Assembly: GCF_030252325.1 (NCBI RefSeq)
Contig: NZ_CP126981.1
Location: 2,666,001-2,730,000 of the forward strand
DNA from: Candidatus Mycobacterium wuenschmannii
Lineage (GTDB): Bacteria > Actinomycetota > Actinomycetes > Mycobacteriales > Mycobacteriaceae
Length of the DNA stretch: 64,000 nucleotides
Direction: 5' to 3'
Part shown: piece after piece, positions 53,072 to 60,381 of the stretch
Layout: each line of letters starts with the position of its first letter
Numbering within the stretch: position 1 is the first letter of the stretch
Program-made: the position numbers and the translations under genes
The notes under the pieces: model-generated
Told to the model about the DNA's origin: nothing
The model's input: only the letters and a program-made list of their open reading frames with translations
Databases searched by the model: none

Positions 53072-53920
53072 ATGGACTACGGGCTTGTGCTGTTCACCAG
53101 TGATCGCGGAATCTCCCCGGCGGCGGCCGCGACTCTTGCCGATAACCACGGTTTCACGACGTTCTACGTCCCGGAGCACACGCACATTCCGATCAAGCGT
53201 CAGGCCGCACATCCAACCACCGGCGACGAGACGCTGCCCGACGACCGCTACATGCGCACGCTCGATCCGTGGGTGAGCCTGGGCGCGGCGTGCGCGGTCA
53301 CGTCGCGGGTCCGGCTGTCCACCGCGGTGGCTTTGCCGGTCGAGCACGACCCGATCACCCTGGCCAAGTCGATCGCGACGCTGGACCACCTGTCCGGCGG
53401 GCGCGTCAGCCTGGGCGTCGGGTTCGGCTGGAACACCGACGAACTCACCGACCACAACGTGCCGCCGGGCCGTCGCCGCACGATGCTGCGCGAATACCTC
53501 GAGGCGATGCGGGCGCTGTGGACCGAGGAAGAGGCCTCCTACGAGGGCGAATTCGTCAACTTCGGACCGAGCTGGGCGTGGCCGAAGCCGGTCCAGTCGC
53601 ACATCCCAGTGCTGGTCGGGGCGGCGGGCACCGAGAAGAACTTCAAGTGGATCGCCCGCAGCGCGGACGGCTGGATCACCACGCCGCGCGACTTCGACAT
53701 CGACGAGCCGGTGAAGGTGCTGCAGGACACCTGGGCCGCCGCCGGCCGCGACGGCGCCCCGCAGATCGTCGCGCTGGATTTCAAGCCGGTTCCGGAGAAG
53801 CTGGCGCACTGGGCCGAGATCGGGGTCACCGAGGTGTTGTTCGGACTGCCCGACAAGTCCGAAGATGAGGTGGCCGCATACGTCGAGCGATTGGCAGGCA
53901 AACTAGCCGCGGCGGTCTAG
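53072..53920 (+). CDS. LLM-class F420-dependent oxidoreductase (Rv0953c-like), 282 aa
   Basis: A luciferase-like TIM barrel: MDYGLVLFTSDRGISPAAAA, then LSTAVALPVEHDPITLAKSIATLDHLSGGRVSLGVGFGWNTDEL, and later VLVGAAGTEKNFKWIARSADGWITTP. These are characteristic of mycobacterial F420-dependent oxidoreductases (TIGR03619-like). It should use F420H2 to reduce or oxidise a lipid-derived substrate. The KstR box upstream places it in sterol or lipid catabolism. Two small genes follow within 20 bp and may be co-transcribed. Confidence 0.88.
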   Translation: MDYGLVLFTSDRGISPAAAATLADNHGFTTFYVPEHTHIPIKRQAAHPTTGDETLPDDRYMRTLDPWVSLGAACAVTSRVRLSTAVALPVEHDPITLAKSIATLDHLSGGRVSLGVGFGWNTDELTDHNVPPGRRRTMLREYLEAMRALWTEEEASYEGEFVNFGPSWAWPKPVQSHIPVLVGAAGTEKNFKWIARSADGWITTPRDFDIDEPVKVLQDTWAAAGRDGAPQIVALDFKPVPEKLAHWAEIGVTEVLFGLPDKSEDEVAAYVERLAGKLAAAV

Positions 53921-53937
53921 CTGACGGGAGTTGCATC

Positions 53938-54330
53938 GTGGCGGAGCAGGGTCGGCACTTCCCGTACCGCTACGAGGCCCGGCTGGCGCCGTTGTGGCTG
54001 GCATTCCGGGCGTGGCCGAGCACGCAGGGCGTCACGGTGACCGACGACGGCCGGTTCGTCGCCCGCTACGGACCGTTCCGCGTCGACGTGCCGGTGACTC
54101 AGATTCAGGATGCGCATATCACCGGTCCGTACCGGTGGTGGACGGCCGTCGGCGCGCGACTGTCGCTGGCCGACGACGGCCTGACGTTCGGCACCAACGC
54201 CAGCGAGGGCGTCTGCATTCACTTCGAGCCACGGATCCATCGCGTGATCGGTTTGCGTGACCACTCGGCCCTCAACGTCACCGTCGAGGACTGCGAGGGT
54301 CTGGTCGCCGCGTTGACGGGAGCAGCGTGA
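53938..54330 (+). CDS. Conserved protein of unknown function, 130 aa
   Basis: I do not recognise the family. The protein is beta-rich and soluble, with WLAFRAWPSTQGVTVTDDGRFVARYGPFRVDVPVTQIQDAHIT and the tail IHFEPRIHRVIGLRDHSALNVTVEDCEGLVAAL, which recalls PH-like small domains found in actinobacteria. There is no signal peptide. The GTG at 53938 is 17 nt after the LLM gene, and its stop overlaps the next gene, so it probably belongs to a KstR-controlled operon. Confidence 0.6.
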   Translation: MAEQGRHFPYRYEARLAPLWLAFRAWPSTQGVTVTDDGRFVARYGPFRVDVPVTQIQDAHITGPYRWWTAVGARLSLADDGLTFGTNASEGVCIHFEPRIHRVIGLRDHSALNVTVEDCEGLVAALTGAA

Positions 54331-54845
54331 GGGCGGGTCGACTGAGCATTCTGCTGGCGGCCGCCGTGCTCGCCGGTTGCACCCACGCCGTCGACGGCAC
54401 CGCCGCCGCACGATTCACGCTGCCCGTCGCCAATTTCCCCGACACCCGCGGGTTCACCGAAGTGGACGCCGCATCGTTCTACATTCGCGACGGAAATCCC
54501 GAGTACGGCTTCGGGTTTCGAGCACCGAACGGATTGCGCTGCGGCATGGGCTCGTTCCCGATCTGGCGGGCCGCGCGTGCGTTCTGCACGGGGCGGCGGC
54601 GGGACAAGGGACCCGGCGTCTGGACCGTCACCGCGGAACGCTTCGGCGAGACCACCATCACGAGGGAATCGAGGCGCGATCCCAACCGGACTCCGCGGGG
54701 CCACCACGCGAAGGTGTTGCCGCCGCGCCACTTCGTCGTCGATTCCGGCGACACGCTATGCCTGGTAACCCAGGACTCGATCGTGGCGTGCCACGTTGGC
54801 GAGCACGGTTTCATCCTGGCGCCAAAGACGACGACGCTGTTCTGA
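54327..54845 (+). CDS. Probable lipoprotein, 172 aa
   Basis: A signal peptide ends in the lipobox LAGC (Cys18, from RLSILLAAAVLAGC), so lipid attachment is expected. The mature part has four more cysteines (LRCGMG, AFCTGR, DTLCLV and VACHVG) that could form two disulfides. It lacks TM helices. The family is unknown. The GTG at 54327 overlaps the preceding stop (GTGA). It converges with the thiolase gene (6 bp gap). Confidence 0.65.
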   Translation: MRAGRLSILLAAAVLAGCTHAVDGTAAARFTLPVANFPDTRGFTEVDAASFYIRDGNPEYGFGFRAPNGLRCGMGSFPIWRAARAFCTGRRRDKGPGVWTVTAERFGETTITRESRRDPNRTPRGHHAKVLPPRHFVVDSGDTLCLVTQDSIVACHVGEHGFILAPKTTTLF

Positions 54846-54851
54846 CGCGCG

Positions 54852-56384
54852 CTAGAGGCGAGCCTGGTTGACGCCCTCGTCGGTCGACTTCACCGTGATC
54901 GCGGCGCCTAATGGATCGCCGTCGGTGAGCAGCGCAACCAGCTCCGGGTCCTCGGTCAGCGCCATGAATCGCGAGCCGTCGGCATCGAGCCGGCCGATGA
55001 TGACGCCCGTCGTCGTCGGCCAGTCGTAGCGCACGGAGTACGTCTCAATCGTGGCCGCGCCGTTGGGGTCTCGCGTCACCGATACCCTGGGCAGCTTCGC
55101 GATGTCCTGCTGCAGCTCCTTGCTGCGATCCGGCTCCCAGTCGCCGGGTTCGGTGGAGTAGACGCCCACCGAGTACTTGCTCATCACGCCGCCGTTGGCG
55201 CCGACGAGACCGTAGGCGCCCGGCTTGTCGCGCATCGCGGCGACGGTCTCGGCGATGCCGTGCAGCGAGTAGCTGTTGCCGGGACCGCCGAAGTAGGGCA
55301 GGCCACCGGTGAGTGTCAGGCCGCGGGGGTCGTCCGGGGCGAGCCCGAATTCGTCGCAGACCGCGAAGACCGGGAACGGGAAGCAGCTGTACAGGTCGAA
55401 CGTGGCCACATCATCGATACCGATCCCCGCACCCCGAAGTGCCTCGGCCACAGCCTGTTTGGCGGAGTAGCTGATGCTGACGTCTTCGCGGTCGAGCAGG
55501 TCCTGCTCGGTCTGGTCGGCGTGCCCGCGCAGGTACACCCACTTGTCCTCGGGCACGTTCAGGCGCTGGGCGGCCGCTACCGACATCACCAGCACGGCGG
55601 CGCCCTGGTTGACCGTGTCCCGCGCCACCAGGTAGCGCGGATACGGGTCGCAGATCATCCGGTTCTCGTCGGTGACGGTTTCGATCTCCCCGACCGACCG
55701 CTCCACCGGAGACGACGAAAACGGGTTTTTGGCAGCAACTTTCGAGAACGGGGCGAACAGCTCGGCCATCGCGTGCCGGTAGTCGGCGACGCTGAGCCCG
55801 AGCCTGCCGCGCCGGGCGTTGTCGAGCAGCCCGTACTGCACCGGCGCTCCGGTGAGTCCGTGCTTGGCGGTGTACTCGTTCATGTACTGCTCGAAGCCGT
55901 AACCGCGGTCCTCGAGTTGACCGCCGACGTGCTCGGTGAAGTCCGGCTTGTCGTCGCGGCCGGCGAAGTACTTCACCGTCGACCCGGCCTCCGAGCCGAG
56001 CAGCAACGCGACCTCGGTGTCGCCGGCGGCGATCGCCCCGGCGAACTCCGTCATCAGCTTCTGTGGGCCGCTGCCGCCGATCGGCTCGAGCACCGCACGC
56101 GCCGGATTCGCGCCGACGCGCTGCGCCACCGAACGCACGTAGTTGTCCGAGCAGCCGAACGGCTGCGTGTTGAACGGCGTGCTGATCTCGAACTGCCGCA
56201 GCCCGGCGAACACCTCGATGGCCTGCGTCACCGCGGCCACGTCTGCGCCGGTGTCAGCGATTGCGGCGCGGACGGCCTCGGTCGCCAGATCCACCGAGGA
56301 CATGCCGCGGTAGCCCGGATCGTCGATCCGCTCGGTGAACTGGCCTACGCCGACGACGACGGGAGTATGCGGACTAGCCGGCAT
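54852..56384 (-). CDS. Thiolase-fold acetyl-CoA acetyltransferase-like protein, 510 aa
   Basis: A thiolase fold with an extended C-terminus: N-terminal PVVVGVGQFTERIDDPG, central GSGPQKLMTEFAGAIAAGDTEVALLLGSEAG, and later GLVGANGGVMSKYSVGVYST with the catalytic-type Gly-rich loop. The last about 100 residues (RVSVTRDPNGAATIETYSVRYDW and on) form an OB-like domain seen in sterol-carrier or Ltp-type thiolases. The usual nucleophile Cys at the N-half is replaced (FGCSDNYVRSVAQ keeps a Cys near 98). A KstR box lies 46 bp upstream of the ATG, which has AGGAGG before it. A role in sterol or fatty acid degradation is likely. Confidence 0.85.
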   Translation of the reverse strand: MPASPHTPVVVGVGQFTERIDDPGYRGMSSVDLATEAVRAAIADTGADVAAVTQAIEVFAGLRQFEISTPFNTQPFGCSDNYVRSVAQRVGANPARAVLEPIGGSGPQKLMTEFAGAIAAGDTEVALLLGSEAGSTVKYFAGRDDKPDFTEHVGGQLEDRGYGFEQYMNEYTAKHGLTGAPVQYGLLDNARRGRLGLSVADYRHAMAELFAPFSKVAAKNPFSSSPVERSVGEIETVTDENRMICDPYPRYLVARDTVNQGAAVLVMSVAAAQRLNVPEDKWVYLRGHADQTEQDLLDREDVSISYSAKQAVAEALRGAGIGIDDVATFDLYSCFPFPVFAVCDEFGLAPDDPRGLTLTGGLPYFGGPGNSYSLHGIAETVAAMRDKPGAYGLVGANGGVMSKYSVGVYSTEPGDWEPDRSKELQQDIAKLPRVSVTRDPNGAATIETYSVRYDWPTTTGVIIGRLDADGSRFMALTEDPELVALLTDGDPLGAAITVKSTDEGVNQARL

Positions 56385-56429
56385 TACAGGCCTCCTGACA
56401 AGTGTTAATTCGTCAGGCTAACCGAAACC

Positions 56430-56443
56430 TGTAACGTGTTCCA
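56430..56443. promoter_or_regulatory. KstR box upstream of the thiolase gene
   Basis: TGTAACGTGTTCCA matches the TNNAACNNGTTNNA KstR consensus exactly. It is 46 bp upstream of the thiolase ATG (56384, minus strand), in the 74-bp gap behind sucD, so it should control the thiolase gene. Together with the site at 53050, it makes this segment a small KstR-controlled island inside housekeeping genes. Confidence 0.75.
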
Positions 56444-56458
56444 ATTCCGTCGGGCTAC

Positions 56459-57361
56459 CTACAGGCTCTGCAGGATCTTCCGGGCCAGCGCGGCGGTCTC
56501 CGACGGAGTCTTGCCGACCTTGACGCCCGCAGCCTCCAGGGCTTCCTTCTTGGCCTGCGCGGTACCCGACGAGCCGGACACAATGGCGCCGGCGTGGCCC
56601 ATCGTCTTGCCTTCCGGCGCAGTGAATCCCGCGACGTAGCCGACAACCGGCTTGGTGACGTTGGCCTTGATGTAGTCGGCCGCCCGCTCCTCGGCGTCGC
56701 CGCCGATCTCGCCGATCATCACGATGACCTTGGTCTCCGGGTCCTGCTCGAACGCCTCGATCGCGTCGATGTGGGTGGTGCCGATGACCGGGTCGCCGCC
56801 GATGCCGATCGACGTGGAGAAACCGAAATCGCGCAGCTCGTACATCATTTGGTAGGTCAGCGTGCCCGACTTCGACACCAGGCCGACCGGGCCGGAGCCG
56901 GAGATGTTGGCCGGGGTGATGCCGACCAACGCCTGCCCCGGGGTGATGATGCCGGGGCAGTTCGGGCCGATGATCCGGGTCTTGTTGCCCTTCGACTCGT
57001 TGTATGCCCACGCATAAGCGCTGTCCTGCACCGGAATTCCCTCGGTGATCACGACGAGCAGCGGGATCTCGGCGTCGATCGCCTCGATGATCGCGTCCTT
57101 GGCGAACACCGGCGGCACGAAGATGATCGACACGTCGGCGCCGGTCTTCTCGATGGCTTCCTTGACGCTGCCGAACACCGGCAACTCGACCGGCTGGTCG
57201 TCAACGTTCTTGTGCGCCACCGTCGTTCCGGCCTTGCGGGCGTTGACTCCGCCGACGATGTGGGTGCCGGCCTTGAGCATCCGGGCGGTGTGCTTGGTCG
57301 CCTCGGAACCGGTGATGCCCTGGACGACGACCTTGCTGTCCTTGTTCACGAAAATAGCCAT
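56459..57361 (-). CDS. sucD: Succinyl-CoA synthetase alpha subunit, 300 aa
   Basis: The CoA-binding N-domain shows [35 protein letters not shown]; the C-domain carries the phospho-histidine loop GHAGAIVSG (His near 253). With SucC it forms the ATP-producing, succinyl-CoA-hydrolysing step of the TCA cycle. The ATG at 57361 is 17 nt downstream of the sucC stop, so the two are co-transcribed in the order sucC, sucD. Confidence 0.95.
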   Translation of the reverse strand: MAIFVNKDSKVVVQGITGSEATKHTARMLKAGTHIVGGVNARKAGTTVAHKNVDDQPVELPVFGSVKEAIEKTGADVSIIFVPPVFAKDAIIEAIDAEIPLLVVITEGIPVQDSAYAWAYNESKGNKTRIIGPNCPGIITPGQALVGITPANISGSGPVGLVSKSGTLTYQMMYELRDFGFSTSIGIGGDPVIGTTHIDAIEAFEQDPETKVIVMIGEIGGDAEERAADYIKANVTKPVVGYVAGFTAPEGKTMGHAGAIVSGSSGTAQAKKEALEAAGVKVGKTPSETAALARKILQSL

Positions 57362-57378
57362 GTCAGTCAGTCCTTTGC

Positions 57379-58542
57379 TCAGGCGTTCGCCAGCTCGGCG
57401 GCCTTGTCGGCGGCCTCGTCCATCGTGGGCACCAACGTCACCAACGGGTGGTTGGCCTCGGTCAGGATCCGGCGGCCCTCGTCGACGTTGTTGCCGTCGA
57501 GGCGCACGACGAGCGGCTTGTTGGCGTCGTCGCCCAGGATCTCCAGGGCCTTGACGATGCCGGTCGCGACGGCGTCACACGAGGTGATGCCACCGAAGAC
57601 ATTGACGAACACGCTCTTGACCTGTGCGTCGCCCAGGATGACATCCAGGCCCGCGGCCATCACCTCGGCCGAGGCGCCACCGCCGATGTCGAGGAAGTTG
57701 GCCGGCTTGACGCCGCCGTGCTTCTCGCCGGCGTAGGCGACGACGTCGAGCGTCGACATGACCAGACCCGCGCCGTTGCCGATGATGCCGACGGCGCCGT
57801 CGAGCTTGACGTAGTTGAGGTCGTGCTCCTTGGCCTTGAGCTCGAGCGGGTCGGTGGCGTCGCGGTCCTCGAACTCGACGTGGCCCGGCTGACGGAAGTC
57901 GGCGTTGCCGTCCAGCGTGACCTTGCCGTCCAGCGCCAGAATCCGGTCGTCGGGGGTGCGGACCAACGGGTTGACTTCGACCAGGGTGGCGTCCTCGCCG
58001 ATGAACACCTCCCACAGCTTGGCGATGGTCACGGCGGCGGCGTCGAGCACCTCGGCGGGCAGGTGACCCTGCTCGGCGATCGAGCGGGCGAAGGCCTCGT
58101 CGACACCCTTGACGGCGTCCACCGGGACCTTGGCGAGCCGCTCGGGCTTGGTGGCGGCGACCTCTTCGATCTCCATGCCACCCTCGACCGAGCACATGGC
58201 CAGGTAGGTGCGGTTGGAGCGGTCCAGCAGGAAGGAGATGTAGTACTCCTCGGCGATGTCGCTCGCCTCGGCAACCAGCAGCTTCTTCACGACGTGGCCC
58301 TTGATGTCCAGGCCGAGAATGTTGTTCGCGTGCTCGAACGCGTCGTCGGGGGTCGCGGCGTACTTCACGCCACCGGCCTTGCCTCGTCCACCAACCTTGA
58401 CCTGCGCCTTGACCATGACCGGGTGCCCGATCTCTTCGGCGATCGCTTTGGCCCCTTCGGCGGTGTCAGTCACCCGGCCGGGAGTCGTTGGGACGTTGTG
58501 CTTGGCGAACAGCTCTTTCGCCTGGTACTCGAAAAGATCCAT
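57379..58542 (-). CDS. sucC: Succinyl-CoA synthetase beta subunit, 387 aa
   Basis: An ATP-grasp subunit: [24 protein letters not shown], then [40 protein letters not shown], and the C-terminal [24 protein letters not shown]. It binds nucleotide and succinate and determines ATP or GTP use. The ATG at 58542 has only a weak ribosome binding site (AAGTGAG). In the 5' region, a stem GCGGAC/GTCCGC (58575-58580 and 58594-58599) and a six-codon frame ending just before the ATG can be seen; their significance is unclear. A CRP-like site lies at 58680-58695. Confidence 0.95.
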   Translation of the reverse strand: MDLFEYQAKELFAKHNVPTTPGRVTDTAEGAKAIAEEIGHPVMVKAQVKVGGRGKAGGVKYAATPDDAFEHANNILGLDIKGHVVKKLLVAEASDIAEEYYISFLLDRSNRTYLAMCSVEGGMEIEEVAATKPERLAKVPVDAVKGVDEAFARSIAEQGHLPAEVLDAAAVTIAKLWEVFIGEDATLVEVNPLVRTPDDRILALDGKVTLDGNADFRQPGHVEFEDRDATDPLELKAKEHDLNYVKLDGAVGIIGNGAGLVMSTLDVVAYAGEKHGGVKPANFLDIGGGASAEVMAAGLDVILGDAQVKSVFVNVFGGITSCDAVATGIVKALEILGDDANKPLVVRLDGNNVDEGRRILTEANHPLVTLVPTMDEAADKAAELANA

Positions 58543-58679
58543 GGGCTCACTTCTGTGTGTCGGCCATTTTGTGAGCGGACTAAGTTTTCAGTTGTCCGCT
58601 TGCGGGAACTGTATCGAGACGGTCAGAGTGTTCCGCCATGGGCATGGACGGATGTGGCAGAACTCACCGGAGCACGGTG

Positions 58680-58695
58680 AGTGATACAAGTCACA
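58680..58695. promoter_or_regulatory. CRP-like site between sucC and the M23 gene
   Basis: AGTGA-N6-TCACA differs at one position from the TGTGA-N6-TCACA consensus of mycobacterial CRP (Rv3676). It is 137 bp upstream of sucC and 102 bp upstream of the M23 gene start, so either could be the target. The same bases can also be read as GTGAT-N4-GTCAC, close to the MtrA pattern; sequence alone does not decide. Confidence 0.45.
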
Positions 58696-58797
58696 AACGC
58701 GGGCGGATTTCTGGCTTAACTTGCGATGCTTCGCGCCCGACGGTTAACGTCTCAGAGTCCAGATAACGTTATGGTTACGGCTCGAAGGACAATCAGG

Positions 58798-59820
58798 TTG
58801 ACCCAGCAAACTCCGGCGCTTTCTCCTGGACAGGGAGATCTTTCGGCGTCCCGCGAGCGCAGGTCGACCCTTCACCGCAACGAAGTCACGGACATCATCC
58901 CGTTCAACGAGTTTGGCAAACTGGCCGATTCGGAATTCAGCGCGAACTCCGCTTTCGACAAAGAAGCGCAGGTCCTGGGCGCGCCCGAACTTGATGACCT
59001 GGACGCCACCGACAACCTGACCGTCCTCGATCTTCTCGGGCCGAGCGCGTCCGAGCGTCAGCTCAGCGCACTCGAGCGCGGCCTCAACCGGGCCCGCGGC
59101 GACGCCGATTCGGCCGCCGGTCGCGGCGCGCACCGCAAACAGCTCAGCGGCGCTACGCGGGGCCGGGTTTTGATCGGATCGCTGGCCGCCGGCGCGGCCG
59201 CGGCCGCCGCTCACTCGGCCTCCGAGCCCCCGCAGCACAAGTCAGAGACCGTGCTCGCCGCGCAGTCCGCGGCGACCGGGCCGATCAGCACGTCTGACGG
59301 TGGCATGCAGATGGTCACCGTCCAGCCGTCCACGAATGTCGCAGTGCACAACGCCGAGCTGGCCCACGGCGTCGCCTTCGCCGCGGAGCGCGCCCAGCGC
59401 GAGGCTCGGCTGCAGGCGCCGCTCTACGTGATGCCGGTCAAGGGCGTCTTCACCTCCAACTTCGGCTACCGGTGGGGCGTGCTGCACGCCGGCATCGACA
59501 TCGCCAACTCGATCGGCACCCCGATTCACGCCGTTTCCGACGGCGTCGTGATCGCCGTCGGCCCGACCGCGGGCTACGGCATGTGGGTCAAGCTGCGGCA
59601 CGCCGACGGCACCGTCACGCTCTACGGACACATCAACACCGCGAGCGTCTCGCTCGGCGAGCGGGTGTTCGCCGGCGACCAGATTGCCACCGTCGGCAAC
59701 CGCGGCAACTCCACCGGCCCGCACCTGCACTTCGAGGTGCTGCTCGGCGGCACCCAGCGCGTCGACCCGGTGCCGTGGCTGGCCAAGCGCGGGCTGTCCG
59801 TCGGTACTTTCGCCGGTTGA
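58798..59820 (+). CDS. M23-family peptidoglycan peptidase (Rv0950c-like), 340 aa
   Basis: A cytoplasmic or disordered N-terminal part (about 1-130) precedes a short hydrophobic stretch (VLIGSLAAGAAAAAAHSA near 123-140). The C-terminal LytM/M23 domain has GYRWGVLHAGIDIA (His230, Asp of HxGID) and the HxH motif HLHFE (His309, His311), which are zinc ligands. It should cleave peptidoglycan cross-links or act as an amidase activator. I chose the TTG at 58798 because GAAGGA lies 8 nt upstream; ATG 58771 and ATG 58726 are alternatives. TATGGT at 58769-58774 may be the -10. Confidence 0.83.
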   Translation: MTQQTPALSPGQGDLSASRERRSTLHRNEVTDIIPFNEFGKLADSEFSANSAFDKEAQVLGAPELDDLDATDNLTVLDLLGPSASERQLSALERGLNRARGDADSAAGRGAHRKQLSGATRGRVLIGSLAAGAAAAAAHSASEPPQHKSETVLAAQSAATGPISTSDGGMQMVTVQPSTNVAVHNAELAHGVAFAAERAQREARLQAPLYVMPVKGVFTSNFGYRWGVLHAGIDIANSIGTPIHAVSDGVVIAVGPTAGYGMWVKLRHADGTVTLYGHINTASVSLGERVFAGDQIATVGNRGNSTGPHLHFEVLLGGTQRVDPVPWLAKRGLSVGTFAG

Positions 59821-59824
59821 GCCG

Positions 59825-60379
59825 GTGACCGGCCCCGTCAACCCCGAGCGCCCAAGCAACCCCGAGACACGCATCATTCGGCGCGCGCCTACCGGGCCGC
59901 TTCCCCAGTTGGACGACGCCCGCACCACGCACATTCCCCGACCTCAGAGTCCGCCTCCGCCACCGCAGCCGCAGTTCGCGCCGACGCCCACGGGTGCGTC
60001 GTTCGGTGAACCCAGCCGGACCACCGCGGTGGCCGCCGCGGCCGTCAGCATCGTCAGCGGCTGGGCCACCTCGGTGGTGGCGACCGACCTGATCGCGGGC
60101 TGGTGGCACTCCGACCAATTGTTCTGCGTCGCAGTGGCTTTCCTGGCGCTGATCTTCGCCGTCGCCACGATCTCCGGCGTGATCCTGTTGCTGCTGCGCC
60201 AGTCGTTGAGCCGCTACCTGATCGTGGCCGGCGCCGTGGTGGCAATCCTGACCTATCTCGGCGTCTTCATTGCCGGGGCGCGGGTGGCCTGGGTGGTGCA
60301 CACCCTGCCGATCCTGCCGATCGCCAGCGCCGTGTTGACGTTGCTGCCGCGCACCCGAGAGTGGCTGCTCGAGGACTAG
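59825..60379 (+). CDS. Small membrane protein downstream of the M23 gene, 184 aa
   Basis: A Pro/Arg-rich cytoplasmic N-terminus (about 1-60, with a run of prolines in SPPPPPQPQF) is followed by three or four TM helices (about 68-90, 100-122, 128-150 and 155-172). I do not know the family. The GTG at 59825 begins 5 bp after the M23 stop, so it is probably co-transcribed with it and may be functionally linked to cell-wall hydrolysis. It converges with uvrD1 (2 bp gap). Confidence 0.65.
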   Translation: MTGPVNPERPSNPETRIIRRAPTGPLPQLDDARTTHIPRPQSPPPPPQPQFAPTPTGASFGEPSRTTAVAAAAVSIVSGWATSVVATDLIAGWWHSDQLFCVAVAFLALIFAVATISGVILLLLRQSLSRYLIVAGAVVAILTYLGVFIAGARVAWVVHTLPILPIASAVLTLLPRTREWLLED

Positions 60380-60381
60380 AT

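Noticed and set aside
58543..58566. Six-codon frame (MADTQK) ending just before the sucC start
   Set aside because: Too short to support without conservation, and it has no ribosome binding site; noted only within the sucC entry.
58761..58774. ATAACGTTAT upstream of the M23 gene as a KstR-type site
   Set aside because: It lacks the two bases between AAC and GTT required by TNNAACNNGTTNNA; more likely promoter sequence.
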